Shown: positions 1-9,785, numbered from the stretch's first letter. The stretch is DNA of 64,000 nt from Cytophagales bacterium (GCA_022360015.1 JAKSDQ010000214.1:62001-126000), one strand, 5' to 3'. Translations and numbers: made by a program. The notes: a model not told the origin generated them from the letters alone.

Positions 1-693
1 AATCACGGAATCAGGCCGTTTAATCAGCTCAGAAATCTGGTCAGGTATTCCTTTGGTAAAAATGGTCCGCTTACCATTAGCATCACGGAGGCAGTAGCGT
101 TTGCCAACCTCGATGATCCTGACAAAAACCCCAATTTTCAATTCCAGTTTGCCCCCATGCATCCTGGAAAAGGTTATGATTATGATTTGTATGATTTGAA
201 AACTTTTCCCACAGAGGATGGCTTTTCTGTTTTACCGAGTCTGGTACAACCTAAAAGCAGGGGATATATTACCTTGCGATCTTCAGACCCCTTAGAGGCG
301 CCACTGATCCAGCCAAACTTTCTCCAGCATCCGGAGGATTTGCAAACTATGCTCAAAGGTGTGAAAAAAGGACTTCAATTAATGCATCAAAATTCGTTGG
401 ATCCGTTTCGCAAAGAAGTCATCTGTCCCCCGGAGACGAACTCAGATGACGCTTTGGTCGAACATATCAGGAATTCCCTGGAGACCATTTACCACCCCGT
501 GGGTACATGCAAAATGGGCAAGGACGAGATGTCAGTGGTAGATGCGCAATTGCGTGTCCATGGAATTGGGTCATTGCGGGTAGTCGATGCTTCGATCATG
601 CCGGTAATCACTACCGGCAACATCAACGCACCAGTCTACATGATCGCAGAAAAAGCCAGTGATATGATCATGAATGAACCCGTCACACACTGA
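1..693 (+). CDS. GMC-family oxidoreductase, C-terminal part (5' truncated by window)
   Basis: The reading frame is open from base 1 to a TGA at 691-693, giving 230 residues; the FAD-binding N-terminal half lies outside the window. The visible part matches the C-terminal substrate domain of glucose-methanol-choline oxidoreductases. It has a segment of the type 'SSDPLEAPLIQPNFL', then HPVGTCKMG, which carries the catalytic His, and near the end a GNINAP motif, where the family places its second catalytic His/Asn. These enzymes oxidise alcohols or sugar hydroxyls using FAD. The substrate cannot be told from this fragment. Bacteroidota often use such enzymes to make 3-keto sugars, which is relevant to the 3-keto-disaccharide-hydrolase homologue at 43.4 kb, but the two genes are 42 kb apart and a link is speculative. 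Confidence 0.9.
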   Translation, partial: NHGIRPFNQLRNLVRYSFGKNGPLTISITEAVAFANLDDPDKNPNFQFQFAPMHPGKGYDYDLYDLKTFPTEDGFSVLPSLVQPKSRGYITLRSSDPLEAPLIQPNFLQHPEDLQTMLKGVKKGLQLMHQNSLDPFRKEVICPPETNSDDALVEHIRNSLETIYHPVGTCKMGKDEMSVVDAQLRVHGIGSLRVVDASIMPVITTGNINAPVYMIAEKASDMIMNEPVTH

Positions 694-1094
694 TTAATTG
701 TATGCTAACCGTGAAAAAGTGATCAATACTGATTAATTATCCATTTCCATTAGTATTATCTCGTTGCCATACAAATCTAAAAAGTGAAGAAATTTGTAGT
801 GCGGGAAAGCGATTGTGGTTTGTTTGTCGATGGCATGGCGATAAATGCCTGTTTGTATTCGGTTGCTAACCTGGTTATTTTTACTCATATAATTAATAAA
901 ACAACCAAACAATAGTAGGTGATGACCGGTTTATTCAATAAAGCTAAAGAAAGCTGGCAGAATTTGATTATAAACAATATTTTTTTTATAAATTGACAAC
1001 GGGATCGATACAAGTTATTTAAAACTTGGAATTTCTGATTTTATTAGCAGGAAAGAAAAATTTGTTTTTGCAAATCTTTAATGGCGCGGTTGTT
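694..1094. other. Intergenic region with no gene recognised
   Basis: About 400 AT-rich bases between the GMC gene and the hybrid kinase. No open frame with coding character and no RNA gene was seen. There is a short direct repeat (actgattaatt near 689 and 729) and a weak 5-bp hairpin at 832-849. A promoter for the kinase is presumably here, but no convincing TTTG / TAnnTTTG pair was found. Confidence 0.5.
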
Positions 1095-3440
1095 ATGAGC
1101 GAGATAATCAAGATTTTATTAATCGAAGATGAGCCTTTTGACAAAAAAAATTTTGCCAGGTCCATTAAAAACTCCGGGTTAAATGCTAACCTTAGTATAG
1201 AAAGCAATGCGGAAGATGGTCTTAGAAATTTGTTGCAGAATAAGTATGACATCATATTTCTCGACTATAAATTACCAGGAGAAGATGGCCTTGAGTTATT
1301 GAAAAAAATCAGGCAAAAAGGTATCACTGAACCTGTCATTATCATTACATCACAGGAAGATGAAGCGCTTGCCATGTCTATGGTAAAGGCAGGGGCAGAT
1401 GATTATATTCCTAAATCACTGGTGACAGTAGATGGGCTGGTTCAGATCATCCGGAGTGCCTTGCGGTATCATAAGCTTTCCGGTGAAAAGCAAAAAGCGC
1501 AGGATAATCTTGAGATACTGGAAATTAATCTTAAAAGCATCATCGAAAGTTCTTCGGTTATCATTTTTCAGGTAAACAGACATGGCATTTTTGAATTGCT
1601 GGAAGGAGAGGCAAGCAAATTTTTGGGGTCCGATCAAAAAGGGGTTGTGGGTAAATCTATATTTGAGATTTACAAAGATAATTTGTCCTTAAAGGAAGTA
1701 ATAAGATGTGCGTTGACTGGAAATAAAGTCAAAAACACGGTTCAAATCGGGGATTCTATTTTTGATATTGACTGTACACCTATCATAAAGGGGCAAAATG
1801 AGGTACATGGCGTTCATGGAGTGGTAAAAGACGCTACGCAAAGGGCGAGAATCATCGAGCAACTCATTGAAGCCAAACTGGAGGCGGAAAAAACTGCCAA
1901 GGTGAAGGATACTTTCCTTGCGAACATGAGCCATGAGATACGTACCCCGATCAGTGCCATTATCGGATTCACTGATTTGCTGTTTGATAAAGAATTGAGC
2001 GGGGAGCAATATGAATATGTAAACTCTATTAAGCTAGCCAGTGAGAATTTACTGGTTATTGTCAATGATATACTTGACTTTAGTAAAATTGAGGCGGGTA
2101 AACTTACGTTAAAGCATACTTCTTTCAATTTGACAGACTTAATGGATTCGCTGAAGAAAGTATTAAAACCACAGGCGAAAATAAAGCATATAGATTTGTT
2201 GTTCGATATTGATGAAAAAGTTCCTGCCTGGATTATGGGAGATCCGGTGCGGCTTCATCAGATATTGCTTAACTTAATTGGAAATGCATTGAAATTCACC
2301 AACCATGGATGGGTTGGGGTGGCTGTCTCCTGCAAGGAAAAAAAGGAAGACGCTGTGCTTTTGTCTTTCAGAATCGTTGATACGGGAATAGGAATTCCAC
2401 AGGAGGAAATTGCCGTTATTTTTGAAAGTTTTACCCAGGTAAACACCGACCCTTCCCGGGAATATGGGGGTACAGGCCTTGGACTTACTATTGTAAAGCG
2501 ATTAATAGAATTGCAGAATGGTCATATTGAAGTTCAAAGTGAAGTCAATAAAGGAACCACTTTTGTTTTTGAATTGATGTTCAAAATGGTTGCTGAAAAA
2601 AATAAAGGTGTGGAAACGGCTTTACCTAGCTTTGTGGACGAGTCGTCTTTAAATGGCAAGAAGGTATTGCTGGTGGAAGACAATGATATGATACAGGTAT
2701 TGGCTCAAAAATATCTTGAAAGTTGGCATATATTGGTGGATGTTGTTGACAACGGGAGACTGGCCATGGAGAAACTTGAAAACGGTGTATATGATCTGGT
2801 GTTAATGGATATCCGTATGCCAGAGATGAATGGCTTTGAAACAACAAAGAAAATCCGTTCCAAAGGTGGCAAAATAAGTGGAATTCCGATTATTGCCATG
2901 ACCGCTCATGCTTTTGAAAAAGAAAAGCAGAAGTGCCTGGCTATGGGTATGAATGATTACATCTCCAAGCCTTTTAAACCCGCAGTTCTAAAGGAAAAAT
3001 TGCTGGGTATGTTAAGTGACAATCGCACTGCCGGAACTGATACAAACAGTGATGACCATCCGGGTGAAATTAGAGGAGAAGTGGGTATCTGTGACTTCGG
3101 TAACCTCAAGGCTGTGGCCGGTGATAACCCCGAACTGATGAAAGAGCTGATAGAAATATACATAAATATGTCAGAGGAAATAGTTGAGAGTATGAAACTC
3201 AATCAGGTTCGCGGAGACTTGCAGGGCCTAAGGGCCGATGCCCATAAGTTTCTGAATTCGGTTTCCACTATCGGAATACCAAAACTCACAAGCCTTTTAA
3301 ACAAGGTTTTGGATAAAAAAGGAAAACCGATGACAAAACCAGCGTTAGAATCGATCCTGCAAAGTATAGGCAAATTAGTGCTTGAGTCCCAGGTGGAATT
3401 AAAGAATAAAATTAACGAAATGGATTCTGCCATTTATTAG
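1095..3440 (+). CDS. Hybrid sensor kinase: REC-PAS-HisKA-HATPase-REC-HPt
   Basis: A cytoplasmic hybrid kinase of 781 residues with no membrane segment. Domain order: N-terminal receiver (about 5-120, phospho-acceptor Asp57), PAS-like region (about 145-235), HisKA with the HEIRTP box (His280), HATPase_c with a GTGLGL box (to about 490), second receiver (about 520-640, Asp572 in LMDIRMPEMNG) and a C-terminal HPt domain (His717 in DAHKF). The parts for an internal His-Asp-His phosphorelay are all present; the final receiver is unknown. The start is ATG 1095 (MSEIIKILLIEDEP), because it sits directly before the receiver. An in-frame TTG at 1026 would add 23 residues that look unrelated. The LytTR regulator follows 88 nt downstream on the same strand and is a plausible partner. 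Confidence 0.93.
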   Translation: MSEIIKILLIEDEPFDKKNFARSIKNSGLNANLSIESNAEDGLRNLLQNKYDIIFLDYKLPGEDGLELLKKIRQKGITEPVIIITSQEDEALAMSMVKAGADDYIPKSLVTVDGLVQIIRSALRYHKLSGEKQKAQDNLEILEINLKSIIESSSVIIFQVNRHGIFELLEGEASKFLGSDQKGVVGKSIFEIYKDNLSLKEVIRCALTGNKVKNTVQIGDSIFDIDCTPIIKGQNEVHGVHGVVKDATQRARIIEQLIEAKLEAEKTAKVKDTFLANMSHEIRTPISAIIGFTDLLFDKELSGEQYEYVNSIKLASENLLVIVNDILDFSKIEAGKLTLKHTSFNLTDLMDSLKKVLKPQAKIKHIDLLFDIDEKVPAWIMGDPVRLHQILLNLIGNALKFTNHGWVGVAVSCKEKKEDAVLLSFRIVDTGIGIPQEEIAVIFESFTQVNTDPSREYGGTGLGLTIVKRLIELQNGHIEVQSEVNKGTTFVFELMFKMVAEKNKGVETALPSFVDESSLNGKKVLLVEDNDMIQVLAQKYLESWHILVDVVDNGRLAMEKLENGVYDLVLMDIRMPEMNGFETTKKIRSKGGKISGIPIIAMTAHAFEKEKQKCLAMGMNDYISKPFKPAVLKEKLLGMLSDNRTAGTDTNSDDHPGEIRGEVGICDFGNLKAVAGDNPELMKELIEIYINMSEEIVESMKLNQVRGDLQGLRADAHKFLNSVSTIGIPKLTSLLNKVLDKKGKPMTKPALESILQSIGKLVLESQVELKNKINEMDSAIY

Positions 3441-3528
3441 ATGGGTATTATGGTAATCGTATTTAAAAAAACAACTATGATTTAGTTTAAACATATATAC
3501 AACCACCTTATAACGCAAACATTTAATT

Positions 3529-4227
3529 TTGGACAAACTACGTTGTATTGTAATTGACGATGATCCCATGGCCCTGAGGCTTATGGAAGAACACATTGAA
3601 CACACTGATTTTTTGATATTGCTAGATATGTTCAGTGACCCGATACAAGCGGCTAATCAACTACCCCGCAAGGAGGTGGATCTGATCTTTTTGGATATAG
3701 AAATGCCAGGTATGAGTGGCCTGGAGCTCATTGAAACGCTGGAAAGTAACCCTCAGGTAATCATTGTGAGCAGTAAAAAAGACTATGTGCAAGAGGCATT
3801 TGATTATGAAGTAATAGATTATCTGGTTAAGCCAGTGGTAAAATACCAACGATTTTTGAAGGCTGCCACCCGTGCCAGAAAAAATCTTCAGAGACTTCGT
3901 GGGGAAAATAAGGGGGAAGAAAGTATATTTATCAAAGAAGGCACCCTGTTGCTCAATATTTTTTTAAAGGATATCCTATGGTTGGAAGCTTACGGTGATT
4001 TTGTAAAAATACACACCACCAAAAAAATGCATACGGTACTTTCTACCCTGAAATCCATGGAAGACAAACTGCCCCCGCAGGATTTTATCAGGGTTCACCG
4101 GTCATTCATTGTACGAATGGATAAAGTTGAAAATATTGACCAAACGAATCTTCAAATTGCTAAAAAGATTATTCCTATCAGTAACTCTTACAGAAAACCG
4201 CTGATGCAACGAATAAAAACACTTTAA
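3529..4227 (+). CDS. LytTR-family response regulator
   Basis: A 232-residue protein with an N-terminal receiver domain (acidic cluster IDDDP near residue 10, Asp56 in FLDIEMPGMSG, Lys in LVKPV) and a C-terminal LytTR DNA-binding domain (about 130-230, with RVHRSFIVRMDKVE). LytTR regulators bind DNA when phosphorylated, usually at pairs of direct repeats. The start is a TTG at 3529: the translation MDKLRCIVIDDDP is the expected N-terminus of the family and no in-frame ATG fits before the receiver. It lies 88 nt after the hybrid kinase and probably takes its phosphate from that kinase's HPt or from another LytS partner; this is inferred from position only. It converges on the minus-strand receiver gene with 12 nt between the stops. 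Confidence 0.93.
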   Translation: MDKLRCIVIDDDPMALRLMEEHIEHTDFLILLDMFSDPIQAANQLPRKEVDLIFLDIEMPGMSGLELIETLESNPQVIIVSSKKDYVQEAFDYEVIDYLVKPVVKYQRFLKAATRARKNLQRLRGENKGEESIFIKEGTLLLNIFLKDILWLEAYGDFVKIHTTKKMHTVLSTLKSMEDKLPPQDFIRVHRSFIVRMDKVENIDQTNLQIAKKIIPISNSYRKPLMQRIKTL

Positions 4228-4239
4228 GCAAAGGAAAAT

Positions 4240-4680
4240 TTAATGGAGGGTTCTGTTCAGCTCAAGAAAATAAAGGCCTATTTTTTCAACAGTATAAATA
4301 AAATCGTCCAGTTCTACCGGTTTGACAATGTAACTATTGGCACCGAAGCTGTAGCTTTTCAGAATATCTTTATCATGGTCCGAAGAAGTAAGTACGACAA
4401 CCGGAATGGACTTGCTTCGATCGTCGGATTTGATTTTTTCCAGTACCTCCAGGCCATTGATCTTCGGAAGCTTAAGGTCGAGTAAAATCAGTCTTAACGG
4501 TTTCTCATGTCTGCGGGAAGCATACTTTCCTTCGGAGAATACAAAATCCAGTGCCTGTTCACCATCTTTGACAGTGTACAGGTGCTTCTCCAACCCGGCT
4601 TTTTTTAACGCCCTGATTGTCAACTTGGCGTCATAAGGATTGTCTTCTACCAGGAGTACCTCAATATGCTTCCGGTTCAT
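4240..4680 (-). CDS. Single-domain response regulator (Rcp1-like)
   Basis: A 146-residue stand-alone receiver with no output domain. Glu12/Asp13 form the metal-binding pair (LLVEDNPYD), Asp68 is the acceptor (ILLDLKLPKINGLEVLEKIK), VVLTSS holds the switch Thr/Ser and IVKPV the conserved Lys. The longer alpha2-beta3 region and the ...NPYDAKLTIRAL... start are typical of regulators encoded beside phytochrome or multi-PAS kinases (Rcp1 type). Its ATG lies inside the last codons of the upstream giant kinase (20-nt overlap), so the two are almost certainly co-transcribed and translationally coupled. With no DNA-binding domain, it likely acts by protein-protein contact or as a phosphate shuttle or sink. 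Confidence 0.93.
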   Translation of the reverse strand: MNRKHIEVLLVEDNPYDAKLTIRALKKAGLEKHLYTVKDGEQALDFVFSEGKYASRRHEKPLRLILLDLKLPKINGLEVLEKIKSDDRSKSIPVVVLTSSDHDKDILKSYSFGANSYIVKPVELDDFIYTVEKIGLYFLELNRTLH

Positions 4681-7600
4681 ACGCAGTAATTTCTTGCGTT
4701 AATATAGTAAAATAAAATGTAGTTCCCACATTCACTTCCGAATGAGCCCATATTTTACCACCATGCCTTTGAATAATATTCTGTACTATCGCCAATCCCA
4801 CTCCCGTCCCCTCAAACTCCTCCATGCTGTGTAGTCTTTGAAAAACCCCAAATAACTTATCCGCATATTTCATATTAAAACCAACGCCGTTGTCTTTTAC
4901 ATAGTATGTGTCCTGTCCCTCGATTTTTTTGTGGCCTACTTCAATGTATGCCTCTTTTCGGGTACTGGTAAACTTTATAGCGTTGGAAATAAGATTACTG
5001 AAAACCTGCCTTATCATGCTACTGTCTCCAATAGCCTGCGGCATACGTTTTAGTCTAACGTTCAGTTTACGGTTAGGTTCGAACTGACTTAACTCTTTGA
5101 ATATATCTTCCGAAAGCCTCCTGATATCAATTTTTGTAAATTTCATTTCTTTTTTACCCAGGCGGGAGTAGGCAAGCAGATCATCTATCAACTGTCCCAT
5201 CCTGACGGTATTGTCAATCACTGCTTCAAAATTTTCTTTGGCTTCTCCGCTTAATGAATCCCCGAAATCTTCCTCCAACATTTTTGAATAGCCGGCAATC
5301 GCGCGCAGTGGGGCGCGCAGATCATGAGACACTGAGTAGGTAAAAGCTTCCAGCTCTTTTTTTGTGACCTTGAGTTCGGCTACCTGCTGCTTGAGCTCCT
5401 GGTTAAGTGCTGAAATTTTTTCTTCAAATAGTTTTCGATCTGTAATGTCGGTGATAGTTCCAAGGTGCTGTGTGATTTGCCCCGAGTCGTCCATAATGGG
5501 AACAGCCATGCCGCTTACCCACTTTATTTTATTATCCGGTAGACTGAAACGGTATTCCAGGTTAAAAGGTATATTTTGCTCCAACGAACGTTCCCACTCT
5601 TTTACCAGGCGGTCCCAGTCCTCCGGATAAACAGCGTTTACCCATTCACCGTTTAAAGCTTCTTCAGCAGAACAACCCGTAATCTCCTGCCATCGCCGGT
5701 TAACGTATTCGCATTCCTCCCCGGGCCCATCTGTCAAATAGATTCCAACCGGCGCAATTTCGGTCAACTTACGAAACCGCTTTTCACTTTCCTGAAGGGC
5801 CTTTTTTGCCTTTTCTTTTACCAGATCGGCTTCGTAGGTTGACAGGAAACTTCCCAGACTCTGTGACATTAATTCCAATATCTCGATTTTATAATCTTCA
5901 AAAGGGGCTACCTTTTTGTTTTTTGAAGAAAAACTCAAGGTACCGTATATTTTATTATTGACAACGATATAAGTGCCTAAATAACTTTCAAGACGTAGAT
6001 TTTTGTAGGCAGGATGTCCCCGCATCTTTTCAAGCTTACCTATGTGGTGATAGGAGATGGTTTTTTTATTTTTGACGATGGTCCGGCAATAAGTATCGCT
6101 TAAATCGAATTTCATACCTTTTCCCAAAGAATCAATATCAGATTTAATGGCCATGATTTCATAGGTTTCCCCCTCGGTTTTGCTGATAATCCCCGTATCG
6201 AGGTTAAGTAATTCACAACCCGCCTGAAGGTAATTTTCAAATAGCTGATCGATGCTTTGGTAATTTGCCGTATTTATCCTGTGTAAGTGTTTTAGATTCG
6301 CACTGTAGCTCTCCAGGGCTCTGGTTTTGGACGTCAATTCGATTTCGGTAAGTTTAGCTTCGGTAATGTCCAAAATGGTACCCAGTAGCTTAACCACCTT
6401 TCCGTTTTCATAAACAGGCTGTCCCTTGCTCAAAAGATACTTCACATGGCCTTCGGGGGGCACATGCCGGAATTCCAGTGCATAATTCAATCCTTCCGTT
6501 ATCGCCAATTCAATTTTTTCAAGCAGGTTGGGTAAATCTTCCGGATGTACGCGCTTTTGGTATTCCTCAAAATTCGGTGGAGGTTCTTCCTGATTAAAAC
6601 CCAGTATTTTATAAGTTTGATCAGACCAGACACTATCACCGGTTATCGGATCAAATTCCCATCTTCCCAATCTGGCAAGCTCCTGTGTCTCAGCTAACCT
6701 GTGGTTGATCACTATTAATTCATCATTCAATTCCTGCAACTGGTGGGTTCGTTCCTTTACCCTTTGCTCGAGCTGGGTGTTTAGCATACGGATCTCTTCT
6801 TCTGTTTTCTTTATTTCCGTAATGTCATGAATGACAAATTGCATGACCGACCTTCCCTGAAAATGTATTTTGGATATGATCGTAGAGTGCCAGCGTGTAT
6901 TACCCGATTTATCGATGAACCGGTTTTCAAGTTTACCGGAGTATTTCTTTTTGCTTTTAAGAAACGCCGATACAAATCCCTTAACCCGTTCCCTGTCTTC
7001 CTCATGAACAAATCCATAGTTTGCCTTCTGAAATTCATCGCGTGAGTATCCGGTAAGTGCATGAACTGCCGGATTTATGTACAATATCTCATTAGTCCGG
7101 TCAGTAATATGTATCATGTCAGTGAAACTTTCTACCAGGGTTCGGTAGCGGGTTTCTGACTCCTTCAGCGCCAGTTCACTTTTTTTCCTGATACTGATAT
7201 CTTTGATAAGTGTAATAAGGTACCGGTGACTTTTGCTGAACATGGGGAAAAGTGTAATCTCCGTATTAAACACAGTTCCATCGGCCTTCCTGTTTTCCCA
7301 TTCAAACTGAATTTTTTCACCATCCAGTGCCCGTTTTGTATATTTTTCTACTTCCGCCATTGAATTTCTGCCGTCTGACTGAAATTCCGGCAAAAATCGT
7401 TTATTCGGGCTTTTGAAAAATTCCTCTCTGCTTACCTTAAACATTGCCAGTATTTTTTGATTCACCGAGGTAGCCTTTTTTAAATCCAGATCATAAAATA
7501 TAAGGCCATCCAAAGCACTTTCGGCCAAGGTACGGTATTTTTCTTCACTTTCATGTACCGCATCCATGGCCGTTTGCTTGTCAGTGATATCTTCAAAGGC

Positions 7601-8941
7601 AATGCCAGCACAATGGTCCGGTAAAGGGAAAGCTTTAAATGCCCAAACCTTTTCGTTTCCTTTTTCATCATCGGCAAACTCATCCACCTCTTTTGCTTTT
7701 CCGGATCGAACCACCTCGGCCAGGAGTTCCGGAATCCCTTTCCGGCGGGCATCGGGAAAGTTTTCATCGATGGTTTTTTCGATAAACTGTTCTCTGGAAA
7801 CACCCAGAAGTTTGGTAGCCATGGGATTGATGGTTATTAGCCTGAGGTTGGTGTTTTCTCCTGAACCCTCCAGCTTATAAACCATCAGGCCTATTTGAAT
7901 ATTTTCTACGATTTCGGTGTGTCTTTTGACAATTTCTTCTGTCCTTTTCTGTTCCCCGATATCCCTGAAAATGGATCTGCTGTAAACTATTTCTCCCTTA
8001 TAATCCCTGACTGCCGAGACATTTAAACTAATGTCGATTTTACCACCGTCTTTTTTTCTTAGCTGAAGTCGGGCATTTTTCACATATCCTGTTTTTACGA
8101 AAGATTCAAAAGCCTGCTTCACATCATGCAAACAACCCGGGTCGTACATTTCAAATATGGGGCGGCCGATAATCTCCTTTTTGCTAAAGCCTGTGGCTTT
8201 GGCGAGCGTTTGATTACATGCGATCACTTCTTTCGTAGATGTGTCCACAGAAAGAAACATGTCCGGTGCGTTTTCATAAAGATCCCGGTACCTGGCTTCG
8301 GAACTTTTAAAGGAACGGTAAATCAGGCCTAATGACAACGGGAGCAAAATAATAGAAATAAGGCCCAATCCAATTGACCAGGGTAGTACAGCTTCGTAAA
8401 TTTCGTGTTTGAGATGGTCCGAAATTACGTGAACGGCAATCAAGGCATCCAGTTTTTGGTTATAGGCATAGGCAGCAAGCTGATTTTGTCCTTCATGGTT
8501 CTCACTTTCTCCAACCCAGTCCATTTTCGCACTCACCAACTCCAGAATTTTTCCTGGTCCTGTTGTCTTCCCCGAAGCAAGCGGCATATCTCCTACATAA
8601 GTACCTGTTGTCTCAGGTAGCAACGTATTCAGGGCCAGGGTGCCGTCATGCTTAATTACGCACAAGTAGCTCCCTTGATAGGGCTTGTGAAAATAATTCC
8701 ATATGCGCTCCAACCTGTTCAGCAACAAGGAGTCGCTGTCTGCTTCTTTGGAAAAGTCAATGTCAGCACTCAGCGTTTTGGCAATTTGTAAATTACTGTC
8801 AAAAACGTTGTTAAGGATAATTCTTTTGCTGGAAACGTATGAAAGATACCCTATAGCACAACTGGATATGACCACCAGTACACCGAGCAGAATAGCAATC
8901 CTGGGCAAAGTATTAGGTTGAAGGCGCCTAAGTAAATTCAT
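4661..8941 (-). CDS. Giant membrane sensor histidine kinase with six PAS and one GAF domain
   Basis: About 1426 residues. A membrane segment (about 12-34), an extracytoplasmic sensor region to about 180 and a second membrane segment (about 183-210) are followed by PAS domains at roughly 215-330, 335-465, 466-595, 596-725 and 760-880. A GAF domain (about 885-1045) and a sixth PAS (about 1055-1180) come next, then HisKA with SVSHDLRAPLRAIAGYS and a HATPase domain with GTGVGL. The HDLRAPLR box and the downstream Rcp1-like regulator place it with bacteriophytochrome-type kinases, but no bilin-binding region is visible. The ATG at 8941 is preferred over the TTG at 8947. Several PAS domains suggest integration of more than one signal; the ligands are unknown. 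Confidence 0.93.
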   Translation of the reverse strand: MNLLRRLQPNTLPRIAILLGVLVVISSCAIGYLSYVSSKRIILNNVFDSNLQIAKTLSADIDFSKEADSDSLLLNRLERIWNYFHKPYQGSYLCVIKHDGTLALNTLLPETTGTYVGDMPLASGKTTGPGKILELVSAKMDWVGESENHEGQNQLAAYAYNQKLDALIAVHVISDHLKHEIYEAVLPWSIGLGLISIILLPLSLGLIYRSFKSSEARYRDLYENAPDMFLSVDTSTKEVIACNQTLAKATGFSKKEIIGRPIFEMYDPGCLHDVKQAFESFVKTGYVKNARLQLRKKDGGKIDISLNVSAVRDYKGEIVYSRSIFRDIGEQKRTEEIVKRHTEIVENIQIGLMVYKLEGSGENTNLRLITINPMATKLLGVSREQFIEKTIDENFPDARRKGIPELLAEVVRSGKAKEVDEFADDEKGNEKVWAFKAFPLPDHCAGIAFEDITDKQTAMDAVHESEEKYRTLAESALDGLIFYDLDLKKATSVNQKILAMFKVSREEFFKSPNKRFLPEFQSDGRNSMAEVEKYTKRALDGEKIQFEWENRKADGTVFNTEITLFPMFSKSHRYLITLIKDISIRKKSELALKESETRYRTLVESFTDMIHITDRTNEILYINPAVHALTGYSRDEFQKANYGFVHEEDRERVKGFVSAFLKSKKKYSGKLENRFIDKSGNTRWHSTIISKIHFQGRSVMQFVIHDITEIKKTEEEIRMLNTQLEQRVKERTHQLQELNDELIVINHRLAETQELARLGRWEFDPITGDSVWSDQTYKILGFNQEEPPPNFEEYQKRVHPEDLPNLLEKIELAITEGLNYALEFRHVPPEGHVKYLLSKGQPVYENGKVVKLLGTILDITEAKLTEIELTSKTRALESYSANLKHLHRINTANYQSIDQLFENYLQAGCELLNLDTGIISKTEGETYEIMAIKSDIDSLGKGMKFDLSDTYCRTIVKNKKTISYHHIGKLEKMRGHPAYKNLRLESYLGTYIVVNNKIYGTLSFSSKNKKVAPFEDYKIEILELMSQSLGSFLSTYEADLVKEKAKKALQESEKRFRKLTEIAPVGIYLTDGPGEECEYVNRRWQEITGCSAEEALNGEWVNAVYPEDWDRLVKEWERSLEQNIPFNLEYRFSLPDNKIKWVSGMAVPIMDDSGQITQHLGTITDITDRKLFEEKISALNQELKQQVAELKVTKKELEAFTYSVSHDLRAPLRAIAGYSKMLEEDFGDSLSGEAKENFEAVIDNTVRMGQLIDDLLAYSRLGKKEMKFTKIDIRRLSEDIFKELSQFEPNRKLNVRLKRMPQAIGDSSMIRQVFSNLISNAIKFTSTRKEAYIEVGHKKIEGQDTYYVKDNGVGFNMKYADKLFGVFQRLHSMEEFEGTGVGLAIVQNIIQRHGGKIWAHSEVNVGTTFYFTILTQEITAYEPEAY

Positions 8942-9097
8942 AACCAAATGGTTTGAAGGTTAACCCGCTAATTGAAACTACCACCCACAAATTTACACAG
9001 ACGCTTTCTCCGGTATAAATTCAGGCTTTAAAGCCTGCCGTACCAAAGGCATAGCTGAAACTTAAGTGGTATTTTTCATATTTTAGACCAAATATAA

Positions 9098-9541
9098 CTA
9101 ATTAATCCTTTGCTTTTTATCTGGCGCTTTTAAATAAGAAAATTTCAATGTATTTAGTTTTTCAACGAGCAACGGTTTGGTAACATAACCTACTACCGAA
9201 GACCTTTTTAGTATCGCGTCAATCTCCTCTGTATTCATAGAATTGGACACAACGATGATCTTAATGTTGCTTTTCCTGATTTTGGCATCTTGCTCAAAAG
9301 CATGCAGGAACTCGTATCCCGTTATAACTGGTTTGCTGATATCGAGCAGGATAAACTCAGGGAGTAAAGAAGGATGGGTAATATGATTTCTCAGGTATTC
9401 GATAGCGCTGCTTCCTGAAGTTTTTGATATGATATCTACAGAAAATTTGCTGATCTCCAGTACCTTACGGTTAATATAATTGGTTTCCTGGTTATTGCTC
9501 ACCAACATAACCAAACGGAAAGATTGCTCGCCACTATTCAT
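9098..9541 (-). CDS. Atypical receiver-domain protein lacking the acidic pair
   Basis: A small receiver-like protein of 147 residues if it starts at the ATG 9541 (MNSGEQSFRLVMLVS); an upstream ATG at 9622 would add 27 residues without receiver character. The fold signature is clear: a hydrophobic strand, then FILLDISKPVITGYEF with Asp67, then IIVVSNS and YVTKPL. The Glu-Asp pair that binds Mg2+ at the end of strand 1 is replaced by Ser15-Asn16 (LVSNN in place of LVEDN). Family knowledge says such receivers phosphorylate poorly or not at all and often work as constitutive binding domains. It lies downstream of nothing obvious and 156 nt upstream of the giant kinase gene on the same strand, so it could belong to that system. 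Confidence 0.8.
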   Translation of the reverse strand: MNSGEQSFRLVMLVSNNQETNYINRKVLEISKFSVDIISKTSGSSAIEYLRNHITHPSLLPEFILLDISKPVITGYEFLHAFEQDAKIRKSNIKIIVVSNSMNTEEIDAILKRSSVVGYVTKPLLVEKLNTLKFSYLKAPDKKQRIN

Positions 9542-9653
9542 TATCAGGTCAGTTTTTTTTACTTCTTTTCCACATTGTTTGCTTAGGTTGTCACAGGTAC
9601 GTTTGCTGATTATTATTGGCATGAAATACCTTTTGACCCCTTAGAATTTATCG

Positions 9654-9672
9654 ACAACCAACATGTGGTTGT
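9654..9672. repeat. Inverted repeat upstream of the atypical receiver gene
   Basis: Perfect 7-bp arms acaacca / tggttgt around a 5-nt centre (acatg). Flanking tcga on each side can extend the stem if two bases are bulged. It lies about 110 nt before the preferred start of the receiver gene. It could be an operator or a leader hairpin; no regulator can be assigned. Confidence 0.35.
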
Positions 9673-9752
9673 TTCGAATTTAGACGATATGCCTACTCAG
9701 ATCTCCGAAAGCTATATTTTGCAAGATAAAACTGAAATTATTAAATGAAAAA

Positions 9753-9785
9753 AACTGTTGCAGACTAATTTCAGGAAAAACAGTT
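9753..9785 (-). terminator. Possible intrinsic terminator after the 103-residue protein gene
   Basis: Read on the minus strand, aactgtt and aacagtt form a 7-bp stem with a 19-nt loop, followed directly by a run of seven T. It lies 38-70 nt past the stop of the small helical protein gene. The stem is AT-rich and the loop long, so this is a weak call. Confidence 0.3.

Noticed and set aside
157..693. Complete small protein starting at ATG 157
   Set aside because: The frame is open upstream to base 1 with GMC-type sequence, so this is an internal Met of a longer gene.
1026..1094. N-terminal extension of the hybrid kinase from TTG 1026
   Set aside because: The added 23 residues precede a complete receiver that starts naturally at ATG 1095.
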